Part shown: positions 19,917 through 29,102 of the stretch, piece after piece | Position numbering within the stretch: the first letter of the stretch is position 1 | Layout: the number at the start of each line of letters is the position of its first letter | Assembly: GCF_017795885.1 (NCBI RefSeq) | Contig: NZ_CP059297.1 | Span: 1,431,001 to 1,495,000, forward strand | Source of the DNA: Brevundimonas sp. AJA228-03 | Lineage (GTDB): Bacteria > Pseudomonadota > Alphaproteobacteria > Caulobacterales > Caulobacteraceae | Length of the DNA: 64,000 nucleotides | Reading direction: 5' to 3' | The notes under the pieces: model-generated | Told to the model about the DNA's origin: nothing | Databases searched by the model: none | What the model saw: only the letters and a program-made list of their open reading frames with translations | Program-made: the position numbers and the translations under genes

Positions 19917-21218
19917 CTAGAGCACCGTCCTGAGGGAGGGGTCGATGGATTTTCGCCAGTCCTCGCCGACCTGGGCGGCGTCGGCGAACTCGGGCCAGCG
20001 GGCCACCGCCTCACGGACCTCCTGGACGATCGCGCGGGCGCGGCGGGCGTTGATCGACGCGACGCGGGCGCTGGCGTCGAAATCGTCCAGGGTGAAGCCG
20101 TCGCGTTTGCCGTTCATCGACATCTGGTGGCGCGCCGTCCACAGCCCGGTCGGATTGTAGCTCCAGGTGATGTCGTAGGCCGGCGACAGCGACCAGGCCC
20201 CGGTCCGATCCATCAGGAAGGCGATGTTCTTGACGTGGTCGTCCTGATTGCGGGCGATGATGTTGAAGGCCATGCGCCGGAACTGCTCCTCGATCGCCGC
20301 CATCGGCAGACCGAGCTGGCGGATGACCAGGAAGGCCTGTTCATAGGCGTAGGCGTTCGGGTCGCAGAAGTCATAATGGGCCAACGCCGCCAGCGACTGC
20401 ATGTGCAGCTTGCCGCCGCCGGGCAGGCGGTCGAACCGCTTGGTCATGAAATGGCGCCGTCCGCCTTCTTCGAGCAGACGGCATTCGGCCACCTGGACCC
20501 CGGCGGCGGCGGCCATGCACGCATAGGCGTATTCGACCGCGCCATAGCCTTCGGGATCGGCCAGTTCGCGGTCCTTATTGTTCTTCACCCCGTCGAACTT
20601 GAGCAGCCAGTAGTCGAAGCCGTCGCCGGCCTCGACCTGGCCCGAACGGACCTCGTTGGTGGCGGCGTTCCAGGCGATGACGGCCTTGGCCCGCGCGCCG
20701 CCCGCCGAGGTGCCGACCCGCAGGATCTCGCGCAGGGCGTCGGCCTTCCTGGCGTCGGCGAAGGAGGCCTGCAGGTCGTTGCGATGGCTGAGCACCTCGG
20801 ACGCCAGTTCGACGAGGGCGTCGATCTGGATCCGGGCGGCCTTGCGCGGACGCGGGCCGAGGGCGGGCGTGAACTCAAGGGCGCCCATGCCGCGGGCGCC
20901 CGTGTAGCAGAGGCGTTCGACCGCGTTGAAGCTCTCGGGGGTGCGGCCCTGGGTGGCCAGCCAGGCGTCGATCAGGGTGTTGCCGTAGCGGTCGGGCAGG
21001 GCGTCCGCCAGCAGGCCCGGGAGGCCGTGGAAGCTCTCGCGATTGAGGCTCGGGAAGGTGAACACCTGCGGTCCCAGGGGCATCATCAGCGGCGCCGGCT
21101 GAATGCCGCTGGTGATGAAGGCGGGGTCGTAGGCGAAGGCGGCGACGTCGGCGCCGTCCTCCAGGGACACGGCGCCGATGCGCCGGCCCCACAGACGAAC
21201 CTCGGCGACGCTCGTCAC
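19917..21218 (-). CDS. hipA: HipA-family serine/threonine kinase toxin
   Basis: A 433-residue HipA-like kinase; HipA of E. coli phosphorylates glutamyl-tRNA synthetase and causes persistence. Motifs in order: N-subdomain with FTFPSLNRESFHGLPGLLADALPDRYGN; the Gly-rich VGTSAGGARAKAVIAW loop; the ATP-binding WLLKFDG; the catalytic FNIIARNQDDHVKNIAFL with its Asp; and the metal-binding LSPAYDITWS. All key residues are present, so it appears functional. The GTG start overlaps the hipB stop (GTGA). Confidence 0.92.
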   Translation of the reverse strand: MTSVAEVRLWGRRIGAVSLEDGADVAAFAYDPAFITSGIQPAPLMMPLGPQVFTFPSLNRESFHGLPGLLADALPDRYGNTLIDAWLATQGRTPESFNAVERLCYTGARGMGALEFTPALGPRPRKAARIQIDALVELASEVLSHRNDLQASFADARKADALREILRVGTSAGGARAKAVIAWNAATNEVRSGQVEAGDGFDYWLLKFDGVKNNKDRELADPEGYGAVEYAYACMAAAAGVQVAECRLLEEGGRRHFMTKRFDRLPGGGKLHMQSLAALAHYDFCDPNAYAYEQAFLVIRQLGLPMAAIEEQFRRMAFNIIARNQDDHVKNIAFLMDRTGAWSLSPAYDITWSYNPTGLWTARHQMSMNGKRDGFTLDDFDASARVASINARRARAIVQEVREAVARWPEFADAAQVGEDWRKSIDPSLRTVL

Positions 21219-21562
21219 TGTTCGTCGCCCCAGGTCCAGGGCGCGGCCGGTTCCTGGGCGTCGGTCGGACGGGCGCGTTGACGCATCTTGCCCTGCCGCT
21301 CGAGCAGGGCGATGGGATTGGGCGGGGTCTCGGGCAGCAGCCGGTCGAGGCCGTCGAGCGTGTCCAGGGCGCGAAGACAGCGGACCAGATTGCCGGACTG
21401 GGTCGAGGCCCCGTCCTCGAGCCGTTCGATGGTGCGCTTGGAGACGCCCGCAGCCTGGGCGAACTGGGCCTGGGTCATCTGTCGCGCGAGCCGCGCATCG
21501 GCGATCCTGCGGCCGAACTCGGCGAGGGCGGCGTCATCGGTGGTAAGGTTGGTGATCTTCAT
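21215..21562 (-). CDS. hipB: HipB-like XRE-family antitoxin
   Basis: A 115-residue helix-turn-helix protein (IADARLARQMTQAQFAQAAGVSKRTIERLEDGASTQSGNLVRCLRAL, about residues 19-68) with a disordered, Pro-rich tail ending AAPWTWGDEQ. It is upstream of and coupled to hipA, so it is the cognate antitoxin and autorepressor. Four similar 22-bp palindromes lie upstream, the first touching its start codon. Confidence 0.9.
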   Translation of the reverse strand: MKITNLTTDDAALAEFGRRIADARLARQMTQAQFAQAAGVSKRTIERLEDGASTQSGNLVRCLRALDTLDGLDRLLPETPPNPIALLERQGKMRQRARPTDAQEPAAPWTWGDEQ

Positions 21563-21712
21563 AATTCGTCACTTTCGACGAGTTATATAGGCCTTTGTGG
21601 GCTAAGTCGTCAATAATGGCGACTTAGATATATCTTCTAGAGGACGTGTAACTCGCCATTTGTAGCGAGATATCCCGCCTCCGAGCCGATAAGTCGCCAA
21701 AAATGGCGATTT
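21563..21712 (-). promoter_or_regulatory. hipBA control region with four 22-bp operators
   Basis: Four palindromes share the form AANTCGYC-N6-RRCGANWT, at 21563-21584, 21604-21625, 21650-21671 and 21691-21712. Start-to-start distances are 41, 46 and 41 bp, close to four helical turns each. A minus-strand promoter fits inside: TTGACG (21613-21608) within operator two and TATATA (21589-21584) between operators one and two, with an 18-bp spacer. Predicted transcripts would start about 15 bases before the hipB ATG, within operator one. HipB binding is inferred. Confidence 0.82.
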
Positions 21713-21746
21713 ATTTAATCCAAGGTGTCTCAGGCAGAGCTCAGGC

Positions 21747-22217
21747 TCAAGCCCGGAAGTCTGCGACCGTAGACGCCCGGTGCTCGCCGGCCGCGCACAG
21801 GTCATGATCGTGCAGCACCTCGATCACCTTGCAGGCCGAGACGCGGCCGCCAGCGCATTCCGCCGACATCCGCGACAGTTCGGTCCGCAGCGCCTGGAGC
21901 TGCGCGATCTTCGCCGTGACGTCGGAGAGATGACGTTCAGCGATCGCATTGGCCTCGCCGCAGGGCCGGTCGGGATGGTCCGACAGATCAAGCAGGGAGC
22001 GGATGGCGTCGAGGTCGAACCCCAGCTGACGCGCATGACGGATAAAGGACAGCCGGCGCAGAGCGGCGTCGTCATAGAGGCGGCGGTCGCTGGCCGTGCG
22101 AGGCGGCGGCGCCAGAAGGCCGATCTGCTCATAGAAGCGTATGGTCGGGACCTTCACGCCCGTGGCCGTGGCCAGCTTGCCGATGGATCGAAGAGGCGAG
22201 GGGACGGAAGAGACCAT
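21747..22217 (-). CDS. MerR-family regulator of the CDF/Czc module
   Basis: A 156-residue MerR regulator. The DNA-binding part is SIGKLATATGVKVPTIRFYEQIGLLAPPPRTASDRRLYDD. Possible metal ligands are Cys in RPCGEANAIAERHL and in ECAGGRVSACKVIEVL, plus His residues in the tail HDHDLC, a pattern close to CadR/ZntR/PbrR sensors of divalent metals. The start at 22217 (MVSSVPSPLRSIG) gives the usual short arm. It is divergent from the CDF transporter across a perfect palindromic operator. Confidence 0.87.
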   Translation of the reverse strand: MVSSVPSPLRSIGKLATATGVKVPTIRFYEQIGLLAPPPRTASDRRLYDDAALRRLSFIRHARQLGFDLDAIRSLLDLSDHPDRPCGEANAIAERHLSDVTAKIAQLQALRTELSRMSAECAGGRVSACKVIEVLHDHDLCAAGEHRASTVADFRA

Positions 22218-22234
22218 GATGTGAGAATAAGCGC

Positions 22235-22265
22235 TTGATCCTCTAGCCGCTAGAGGATGCATAGG
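22235..22265 (+). promoter_or_regulatory. CadR/ZntR-type promoter with palindromic operator
   Basis: TTGATC (22235-22240) and CATAGG (22260-22265) are separated by 19 bp. The spacer holds the perfect palindrome CCTCTAG-CCG-CTAGAGG (22240-22256), close to known PbrR/CadR operators (CTCTAnnnnnnTAGAG-like). It reads into the CDF transporter gene. Confidence 0.82.
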
Positions 22266-22292
22266 TCGTTCGACGCCCAGCCGGAGCCTCCG

Positions 22293-22958
22293 ATGACCGA
22301 GCCCCTGATTCAGGACAGACCCGCCGCCGCCTGTTGCGGCGCGACCGTCAAATTCGACGGCGCCTCGCCCGCCTACCGCCGCATCCTGCTGGCCGTGATC
22401 GCCATCAACGCCGTCGCCTTCGCGGCCGTGGCGGGCGGCGCCCTCGTGCAGGGCTCGGCGTCGCTGGGCGCCAATGCGCTGGACTTCCTCGCCGACAGCG
22501 CGACCTACGCCATCAGCCTGTGGGCGATCGGCAGGTCCGTGCAGGTCCGTTCCGGCGCCGCCCTGCTCAAGGGCGCAAGTCTCGGACTCCTCGCCGTGTT
22601 CATCCTCGGCTTCGCCATCTGGCGGGCTGTGTCGGGCGCGCCGCCCGAAGGGACGGTGATAACCGGCCTGGGCCTGTTCGGCTTCCTCGCCAACGCCGTC
22701 GCCGCCCTCCTGCTCGTGCGGCACCGCGACGGCGACGCCAACGTCCGCTCCGTCTGGCTCTGCACGCGCAACGACCTGATCGAAAGCCTCGTCGTCGCGG
22801 CGGCCGGCGGGCTGGTCTGGTTGACCGCCTCGCGCTGGCCCGACCTGATCGCCGGAGCCCTTCTCGCCTTGATCTTCCTGCAGTCGGCATGGTCGATCAT
22901 CCGCCAGTCGCAGCAGGAACTGAGCGCGGCCGCAGACGCCCCGGTCTGCGCCGAATGA
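22293..22958 (+). CDS. Cation diffusion facilitator-type transporter
   Basis: A 221-residue inner-membrane transporter with six predicted helices, of the short CDF type that lacks a long C-terminal domain. The second helix has ALDFLADSATYAIS and the fifth region NDLIESLVVAAAG, carrying the acidic and Asn residues that bind divalent metal in CDF proteins. A Cys pair near the N-terminus (AAACCGATVKFDG) may add a metal site. GGAG lies 7 bases before the chosen ATG. It is the first gene under the CadR-like promoter and probably exports Zn, Co or Cd. Confidence 0.85.
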   Translation: MTEPLIQDRPAAACCGATVKFDGASPAYRRILLAVIAINAVAFAAVAGGALVQGSASLGANALDFLADSATYAISLWAIGRSVQVRSGAALLKGASLGLLAVFILGFAIWRAVSGAPPEGTVITGLGLFGFLANAVAALLLVRHRDGDANVRSVWLCTRNDLIESLVVAAAGGLVWLTASRWPDLIAGALLALIFLQSAWSIIRQSQQELSAAADAPVCAE

Positions 22959-23026
22959 GCGCCGGGCGCGGACGCCCTGCGACGATGGCGCGATTGCAGT
23001 CGCGGCGGACCATGTTATGGGACGCC

Positions 23027-23377
23027 ATGGGATTCTCCTCGGTCAGGCACGGTTGGATGGCGGCGCTGCTTGCGTCGTTCCTCGCCCTGTTTGTCCTGGT
23101 CTCCGCCGTCGACGCCGCAACCTGCGCGCCCGAGGCCGCGACCGCCCCTGCTTCGCAGATCATCGCCGAAGCCCCCGCCGACTCCGGTGACACTGATCAG
23201 CCGGATCAGCATGCGATCTGCTCTCACGGCCATTGCCACCACGGCGGCGTCGCCGTGCCGCAGACGCCGGATGCGCCGGCCGTGACCCACGCCGGAGCCA
23301 ACCTCGACGCCCTTCCGCTGGCGGACGGCTTGCCGTCCCGCATGCCCGCCGGACCAGACCGCCCTCCCAGAGGCTGA
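23027..23377 (+). CDS. Small exported His/Cys-rich protein
   Basis: A 116-residue protein with an N-terminal signal-like helix (WMAALLASFLALFVLVSAVDA) and a mature part containing ICSHGHCHHGG, a probable metal-binding motif, in low-complexity Ala/Pro/Asp sequence. Alternative in-frame starts exist at 22985 and 23012. It lies directly upstream of czcC in the same direction. A role as periplasmic metal-binding accessory of the efflux pump is an inference from position and composition. Confidence 0.65.
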   Translation: MGFSSVRHGWMAALLASFLALFVLVSAVDAATCAPEAATAPASQIIAEAPADSGDTDQPDQHAICSHGHCHHGGVAVPQTPDAPAVTHAGANLDALPLADGLPSRMPAGPDRPPRG

Positions 23378-23431
23378 CGGATCGCGCGCGAACGCGCGCC
23401 CTCCACGTCAACCATCCGGGAAACAGGACCT

Positions 23432-24691
23432 ATGCCATCCCCTAATCGCCGTCTGCCGCGCATCGCGGCCGGCGGAGCCGCGGTCGCCCTTTCGGCGATC
23501 CTGGCCATGCTGGCCCCAGGGTCAGCCTTCGCCGAACCCGTCACCCTGGCTGAGGCGCTGTCTCGCGCCGCGGCCTCCTCCCCAACCCTGGCCGCCGCCG
23601 AAGCCGATGTCGCCGCCGCCGTCGGTCGGGCGCAACAGGCCGGGTTCCGGCCCAATCCCGAACTCGGCCTGGAGGTCGAGAATTTCGCCGGCACCGGCGG
23701 CTTCTCCGGCGTCGATGACGCCGAAAGCACCTTGAGCGTCGGCCAGCGGTTCGAACTCGGCGGCAAGCGGCCCGCACGCGAGCGCGCCGCCCAGGCCGAG
23801 GTGGACGCCGCCCGGCTGCGCCTCGCGGTCGCGCGGGCGGACCTGGAACAACAGGTGCGCGACGCCTACGCCGAGGCCTGGGCGGACAGCCGCCGCGTCG
23901 AACTCGCCCGCGATCAGTTCCTGCGCGCCGACAACCTTCAGACCATCGCCACTGAACTGGTGGACGCCGGCCGCGAACCGCCTTTGCGGGCTCTGCGGGC
24001 GCGCACCGCCGCCCTGGAAGCCGTCGGGCGGGTTCGCGCGGCCGAGGCCGAATACGCTGAAGCCCAGCGGGCGCTCGCCGCCCTTTGGGGCGGAGGTGAA
24101 GACCTGCCCGAACCCACCGCCCCCGAAACCCCGGCGGCGCCCGGCGCCGTCATCGACCCGGCCAGCGCGCTCGACGTGCGCCTCGCCGAGGCGGAGGTGG
24201 CGACCTCCATCGCCGTCGTCGAGCGGGAACGGACCCTGTCCCGCCCCGATGTGACGGTCAGCGTCGGCGCCCGTCAGTTCCGGGGCACGGACGACACCGC
24301 CCTGGTCTTCGGCGCCTCCATGCCGATCGGTCTGTTCGACCGCAACCAGGGCAATATCGCCGCCGCCAACGCGGAACGGACCGGGGCCGAGGCCCGCCGC
24401 AACGCCGCCCTCGCCGGCGCGATCCGGCGGACGCGCGACGCCCAGGCCGCCCTCCGCACCGCCGAAGCGCAGCTCGCCTTCCTCGAAACCCAGGCCGAAC
24501 CCGAAGCCATCGAGGCGGTGCGCATCGCGCGTGAAGGCTTCTCGGCCGGCCGCTTCACCCTGCTGGACGTGCTCGACGCCGAAGAGGCGCTCAACACCGT
24601 CCAGGCCGACATGATCACCGCCGAGCTGGAGCGGGCGCAGGCCGTCGCCGCCCTGACCCGCGCCACCGAAACCGAAGGATCCGCCCAATGA
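23432..24691 (+). CDS. czcC: CzcC-like outer-membrane efflux protein (TolC family)
   Basis: A 419-residue outer-membrane channel of a tripartite metal pump. A signal peptide ends near AFA-EP (residue 34). Two TolC-type repeats follow: TLAEALSRAAASSPTLAAAEADVAAAVGRAQQAGFRPNPELGLEVE and the matching second half with RTRDAQAALRTAEAQL and RFTLLDVLDAEEALN. Long Ala-rich coiled segments fit the periplasmic tunnel. The last 4 bases overlap czcB. Function as Co/Zn/Cd efflux channel is inferred from the operon. Confidence 0.9.
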   Translation: MPSPNRRLPRIAAGGAAVALSAILAMLAPGSAFAEPVTLAEALSRAAASSPTLAAAEADVAAAVGRAQQAGFRPNPELGLEVENFAGTGGFSGVDDAESTLSVGQRFELGGKRPARERAAQAEVDAARLRLAVARADLEQQVRDAYAEAWADSRRVELARDQFLRADNLQTIATELVDAGREPPLRALRARTAALEAVGRVRAAEAEYAEAQRALAALWGGGEDLPEPTAPETPAAPGAVIDPASALDVRLAEAEVATSIAVVERERTLSRPDVTVSVGARQFRGTDDTALVFGASMPIGLFDRNQGNIAAANAERTGAEARRNAALAGAIRRTRDAQAALRTAEAQLAFLETQAEPEAIEAVRIAREGFSAGRFTLLDVLDAEEALNTVQADMITAELERAQAVAALTRATETEGSAQ

Positions 24692-25848
24692 AGAGATTGA
24701 CCAACCAGCAACGCCTCCTCGGCGGCGCGGCGGCGGCCGTGATCGTCTTCGGCGGCGGGTTCGCCGTGTGGAGCATGACCCGTGGTCCGGACGCCCCGGC
24801 GGAAGCCGCTGCAGAAGCTGAAGAAGGACACGGCGCCAGCGAGGCCCTGGAGATGGACGCGGCCCGCATCCAGGCGGCCGGCATCATCCTCGCGCCCGTG
24901 GGCAGCGGCTCGCTCAGCGCCGAGATCGTGGCCCAGGGCACCGTCGTGGGCACGCCCCAGGGCGAGGCCGTGCTCGCAGCCCGCGCCGACGGCGTGATCA
25001 GCCGGGTTTCTCTGCGCCTCGGCGACAGCGTTCGCGCCGGCCAGACCGTCGCCCTGATCGAAAGCCGCGAGGCCTCTTCGATCGCCGCCGAGCGATCGAC
25101 CGCCCAGGCCCGGCTGACCGCCGCCCGCCAGGCGCTCGCCCGCGAGCAACGTCTGTTCGACGCCCGGATCACGGCGCGTCAGGATCTCGAAGCCGCCCAG
25201 ACCGTCCTGGCCGAGGCCGAGGCGGAATCCCGCCGCACCTCATCCGCCGCCGCCGCCGCCCGGGTCTCCGGCGACGGTCGCAGCACGGGGGTGGTCAGCC
25301 CCATCAGCGGGCGGGTTACGGCCGCGGATGCGACGCTCGGTGCCTTCGTCACCGCCGGAACCGAACTGTTCCGGGTCGCCAACGCCAGCCAGATCGAGGT
25401 CCAGGCCTCGGTCTCCGCCGCCGACGCGGGCCGGATTGCTCCGGGCGACCGGGCCAGCATCACCCTGCCGGAAGGCGAGGTCCAGGCCACGGTGCGGTCG
25501 ATCACCCCGGGAGTGGATGCGGAAAGCCGCGCCGCCACCGTCCTGCTCACCGTGTCCGGCGTGGGGGGCTTGCGTCCCGGCCAGGCCATCGCCGTGCGGA
25601 TCTACACCCGCGACGCTCAGACCTCCGCCGGTGTCTCGGTGCCCGAGGAAGCCATCCAGACCGTCGAAGGCCGTGAAGTGGTCTTCGTCAGGACGGCGAC
25701 GGGCTTCAACCCCGTGCCGGTCATCGTCGGCCAGCGTAGCGCCGGCCGGGCCCAGATCACCTTCGGCCTGACGGCGGGGCAGACCGTCGCCACCCGCAAC
25801 GCCTTCCTGCTGAAGGCCGCGCTTGGCGCCGGCGAAGTGGAGCACTAG
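24688..25848 (+). CDS. czcB: CzcB-like periplasmic adaptor subunit
   Basis: A 386-residue membrane-fusion protein with an N-terminal membrane anchor (about residues 10-30), an acidic stretch with EEGHG, lipoyl-like halves (VLAARADGVISRVSLRLGDSVRAGQTVALI and GVVSPISGRVTAADATLGAFVTAGTELFRV), a helical hairpin between them, and beta-barrel and membrane-proximal domains. It links the CzcA pump to the CzcC channel. It is coupled to czcC by a 4-base overlap, and czcA begins 3 bases after its stop. Confidence 0.9.
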   Translation: MKRLTNQQRLLGGAAAAVIVFGGGFAVWSMTRGPDAPAEAAAEAEEGHGASEALEMDAARIQAAGIILAPVGSGSLSAEIVAQGTVVGTPQGEAVLAARADGVISRVSLRLGDSVRAGQTVALIESREASSIAAERSTAQARLTAARQALAREQRLFDARITARQDLEAAQTVLAEAEAESRRTSSAAAAARVSGDGRSTGVVSPISGRVTAADATLGAFVTAGTELFRVANASQIEVQASVSAADAGRIAPGDRASITLPEGEVQATVRSITPGVDAESRAATVLLTVSGVGGLRPGQAIAVRIYTRDAQTSAGVSVPEEAIQTVEGREVVFVRTATGFNPVPVIVGQRSAGRAQITFGLTAGQTVATRNAFLLKAALGAGEVEH

Positions 25849-25851
25849 CCC

Positions 25852-28800
25852 ATGATCGCCAACCTCATGGCCCTGTCGGTGCGGGCGCGATGGATGATCA
25901 TCGCGCTCGTGCTGCTCGTCTCCACCTACGGCGCCTGGCAACTGACACAGCTGCCGATCGACGCCGTGCCCGACATCACCAACAACCAGGTGCAGATCAA
26001 CACCTCCGACGCCTCGCTCTCGCCCGTCGAGATCGAAAAGCGCGTCACCTTCCCGGTCGAGACCGCCATGGCCGGCATCCCCGGCCTGCAGTCGACCCGA
26101 TCCCTGTCGCGCAACGGCTTCTCGCAGGTCACGGTGATCTTCGAGGAGAACGTCGACCTCTATTTCGCGCGCCAGCAGGTCAGCGAACGCCTCGTCCAGG
26201 CCCAGGAAAGCCTGCCCGAGGGCGTGCAGCCCCAGATCGGGCCCGTGACCACGGGCCTTGGCGAAGTCTTCATGTACGCCATCGACTACACCAATCCCGG
26301 CGGACGTGGCGCGACAGTGCGCAACGGCCAGCCCGGCTGGCAGTCCGACGGGTCCTTCCTCACCCCTGAAGGCGATCGCCTGACCGACGACATCTCACGC
26401 GCCGCCTATCTCCGGACGGTGCAGGACTGGATCATCGCGCCGCAGCTGCGGTCGGTGAACGGCGTCGCCGGCGTCGACACCATCGGCGGCTTCGAGAAAC
26501 AGTATGTCGTCGAGCCTGACGCCACGCGTCTGGCCCAGTACGGGGTCTCGTTCAGCGAACTGGCCGCCGGCCTGGAGGCCGCCAACCTCTCCGTCGGCGC
26601 CAATTTCGTCGAGCGGGGCGGGGAAGCCTATCTGGTGCGGGCCGACGCCCGCATCCGCAGCCTCAGCCAGATCGAGGAAGCCATCGTCGCCACGCGCGGC
26701 GGCGTGCCCGTCGCCGTTCGCGACGTCGCCGCCGTTCGTCTCGGCGGGGACCTGCGCACCGGCGGGGCCACCATGAACGGCCACGAGGTCGTCATCGGCA
26801 CCACCCTGATGCTGATCGGCGAGAACAGCCGCACGGTCGCCCGTTCGGTCGGCGAACAGCTGGAGACGACCGTCCGGTCTCTCCCGCCGGGGATCAAGGT
26901 CACGCCCGTCCTCGACCGGTCCAAGCTCGTCAACGCCACCATCTCGACCGTCCAGCGCAACCTGATCGAGGGCGCCATCCTGGTGGCCATCGCCCTGTTC
27001 CTGCTGCTCGGCAACGTCCGCGCCGCCCTGATCGCGGTGGCGATCATCCCGATCTCCTTCTTCATGACCGCCATCGGCATGAACTTCATGGGGGTGTCGG
27101 GCAATCTGATGAGCCTGGGGGCGCTCGACTTCGGGCTGATCGTCGACGGCTCGGTGATCATCATCGAGAACTGCCTGAGACGCCTGTCCGAACGCCAGCA
27201 TCACGAAGGCCGTCTGCTCACCCTTCGCGAGCGGCTCGAGGAAACCACCATCGCCACCCAGGAGATGATCAAGCCGACCGTCTACGGCCAGGCCATCATC
27301 CTGCTGGTCTTCGCGCCGTTGCTGACCTTCCAGGGGGTCGAGGGCAAGACCTTCTCGCCCATGGCCATCACCCTGATGCTGGCCCTGATCGCGGCCTTCA
27401 TCCTGTCCATCACCTTCATCCCGGCCATGGTCGCCCTGGTGATGCGCAACAAGGTCTCAGAGAAGGACGTCTTCGTCATTCGCTGGATCAAGGCGAAATA
27501 CGAACCGGTGCTGCGTCAGGCCGTGGCCCGGCCCTGGCCCTTCGTGGGCGGCGGCCTGGCCCTGTTCGCCGTGGCCGGCGTCGTCTTCACCCTGCTCGGC
27601 CAGGAGTTCATCCCGACCCTGGACGAGCGCAACCTCGCCATGGCCTCCCAGCGGGTGCCGTCCACGGCGGTGGAGCAGTCCATCCGCATGCAGCGCGGCG
27701 TCGAGACCGCCATCGCGGCCCTGCCGGAGGTGGAGGTCATGTTCTCCAAGACCGGCACCGCAGAGGTGGCTACCGACCCCATGCCGCCCAACATCTCCGA
27801 CGGCTTCATCATCCTCAAGCCTCAGGACCAGTGGCCGGACGGGGTGAACACCAAGGAAGACGTGATCGAACGCGTCGAGGCTGCGGCCGCGACCCAGGTC
27901 GGTCAGGGCTATGAGCTCAGCCAGCCGATCGAGCTGCGGTTCAACGAACTGATCGCCGGCGTCCGCGGCGACGTGGCCATCAAGATCTATGGCGACGATC
28001 TCGACAAGCTGATGGCCACGGCCAACCGGATCGCGGCCCAGCTGAACGCCACCCCGGGGGCGGCCGACGTCAAGGTCGAACAGACCGACGGCGCGCCGTC
28101 GCTGGACGTCACCTTCGACCGAGCCGCCATCGCGCGGTTCGGCCTGACCGTGGAGGAGGTTGCGGACACCGTGGCCGCCGCCATGGGCGGGCGGGAAGCC
28201 GGACAGCTGTTCGAAGGCGACCGCCGCTTCGACGTGGTGGTCCGCGTGCCCAACGCCAGCCGACACGACCTCGACGCCCTCGGCGCCATCCCTGTGATGT
28301 TGCCGGAAGCGGAGGGGCGCACCCGGGCTTCCGTCCCGTTGCGGCAGGTGGCGTCGTTCCGCTTCGCCGAGGGGCTGAACCAGATCAGCCGCGAGAACGG
28401 CAAGCGTCGTGTCGTGGTCCAGGCCAACGTCCGCGGCCGCGACGTAGGGTCGTTCGTCCGGGAGGCTATGCCCAAGGTGGAGACGGTCGCCCTGCCGGCG
28501 GGCTCGTGGATCGAATGGGGTGGCCAGTTCCAGAACCTCAAGGCGGCCTCCGACCGTCTGTCTCTGGTGGTCCCGATCTGCTTCCTGGCCATCTTCGCGG
28601 TGCTCCTCCTCGCCGTGGGGACATTCGGGCGGGCGGTGGCGGTCTTCCTGACCGTGCCGTTGGGCCTCGCCGGCGGGGTCTTCGCCCTGGCCCTGACCGG
28701 GATTTCGTTCTCGGTGTCGGCGGCGGTGGGCTTCATCTGCCTCGCCGGGGTCGCGGTCCTGAACGGCCTCGTCGTCATGTCGTCGATCCGGCAACGGCTC

Positions 28801-29097
28801 GATGACGGGATGGAGCTTTCCCGCTCCATCATCGAGGGCTGCATGGAGCGGGTGCGGCCGGTCATCATGACCGGCCTGGTCCCGGCCATCGGCTTCGTGC
28901 CCATGGCCCTGGCCCATGGCACCGGCGCCGAAGTGCAAAAGCCCCTGGCCATGGTCGTCATCGGCGGCCTGGTCACGGCGACCCTGCTGACGCTGCTCGT
29001 CCTGCCGGCCATGAGCCGGCTGGTCCTCGGCCTGACCGAGGGACGGCGTCCCAAGCCCACCGAGCCGCCAGCCGGCGAGCCGGTTCCGGCGGAATAG
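25852..29097 (+). CDS. czcA: CzcA-family heavy-metal RND efflux pump
   Basis: A 1081-residue proton-driven inner-membrane pump of the HME-RND class, of full length. The fourth-helix motif DFGLIVDGSVIIIEN carries Asp426, Asp432 and Glu439, equivalent to the CzcA residues needed for proton transfer; this form marks divalent-cation (Co/Zn/Cd/Ni) pumps rather than Cu/Ag ones. Two large periplasmic loops follow helices 1 and 7. The N-terminus (MIANLMALSVRARWMIIAL) and VDAVPDITN-like IDAVPDITNNQVQI are typical. It lies in the czcCBA order. Confidence 0.95.
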   Translation: MIANLMALSVRARWMIIALVLLVSTYGAWQLTQLPIDAVPDITNNQVQINTSDASLSPVEIEKRVTFPVETAMAGIPGLQSTRSLSRNGFSQVTVIFEENVDLYFARQQVSERLVQAQESLPEGVQPQIGPVTTGLGEVFMYAIDYTNPGGRGATVRNGQPGWQSDGSFLTPEGDRLTDDISRAAYLRTVQDWIIAPQLRSVNGVAGVDTIGGFEKQYVVEPDATRLAQYGVSFSELAAGLEAANLSVGANFVERGGEAYLVRADARIRSLSQIEEAIVATRGGVPVAVRDVAAVRLGGDLRTGGATMNGHEVVIGTTLMLIGENSRTVARSVGEQLETTVRSLPPGIKVTPVLDRSKLVNATISTVQRNLIEGAILVAIALFLLLGNVRAALIAVAIIPISFFMTAIGMNFMGVSGNLMSLGALDFGLIVDGSVIIIENCLRRLSERQHHEGRLLTLRERLEETTIATQEMIKPTVYGQAIILLVFAPLLTFQGVEGKTFSPMAITLMLALIAAFILSITFIPAMVALVMRNKVSEKDVFVIRWIKAKYEPVLRQAVARPWPFVGGGLALFAVAGVVFTLLGQEFIPTLDERNLAMASQRVPSTAVEQSIRMQRGVETAIAALPEVEVMFSKTGTAEVATDPMPPNISDGFIILKPQDQWPDGVNTKEDVIERVEAAAATQVGQGYELSQPIELRFNELIAGVRGDVAIKIYGDDLDKLMATANRIAAQLNATPGAADVKVEQTDGAPSLDVTFDRAAIARFGLTVEEVADTVAAAMGGREAGQLFEGDRRFDVVVRVPNASRHDLDALGAIPVMLPEAEGRTRASVPLRQVASFRFAEGLNQISRENGKRRVVVQANVRGRDVGSFVREAMPKVETVALPAGSWIEWGGQFQNLKAASDRLSLVVPICFLAIFAVLLLAVGTFGRAVAVFLTVPLGLAGGVFALALTGISFSVSAAVGFICLAGVAVLNGLVVMSSIRQRLDDGMELSRSIIEGCMERVRPVIMTGLVPAIGFVPMALAHGTGAEVQKPLAMVVIGGLVTATLLTLLVLPAMSRLVLGLTEGRRPKPTEPPAGEPVPAE

Positions 29098-29102
29098 TCC
29101 CG

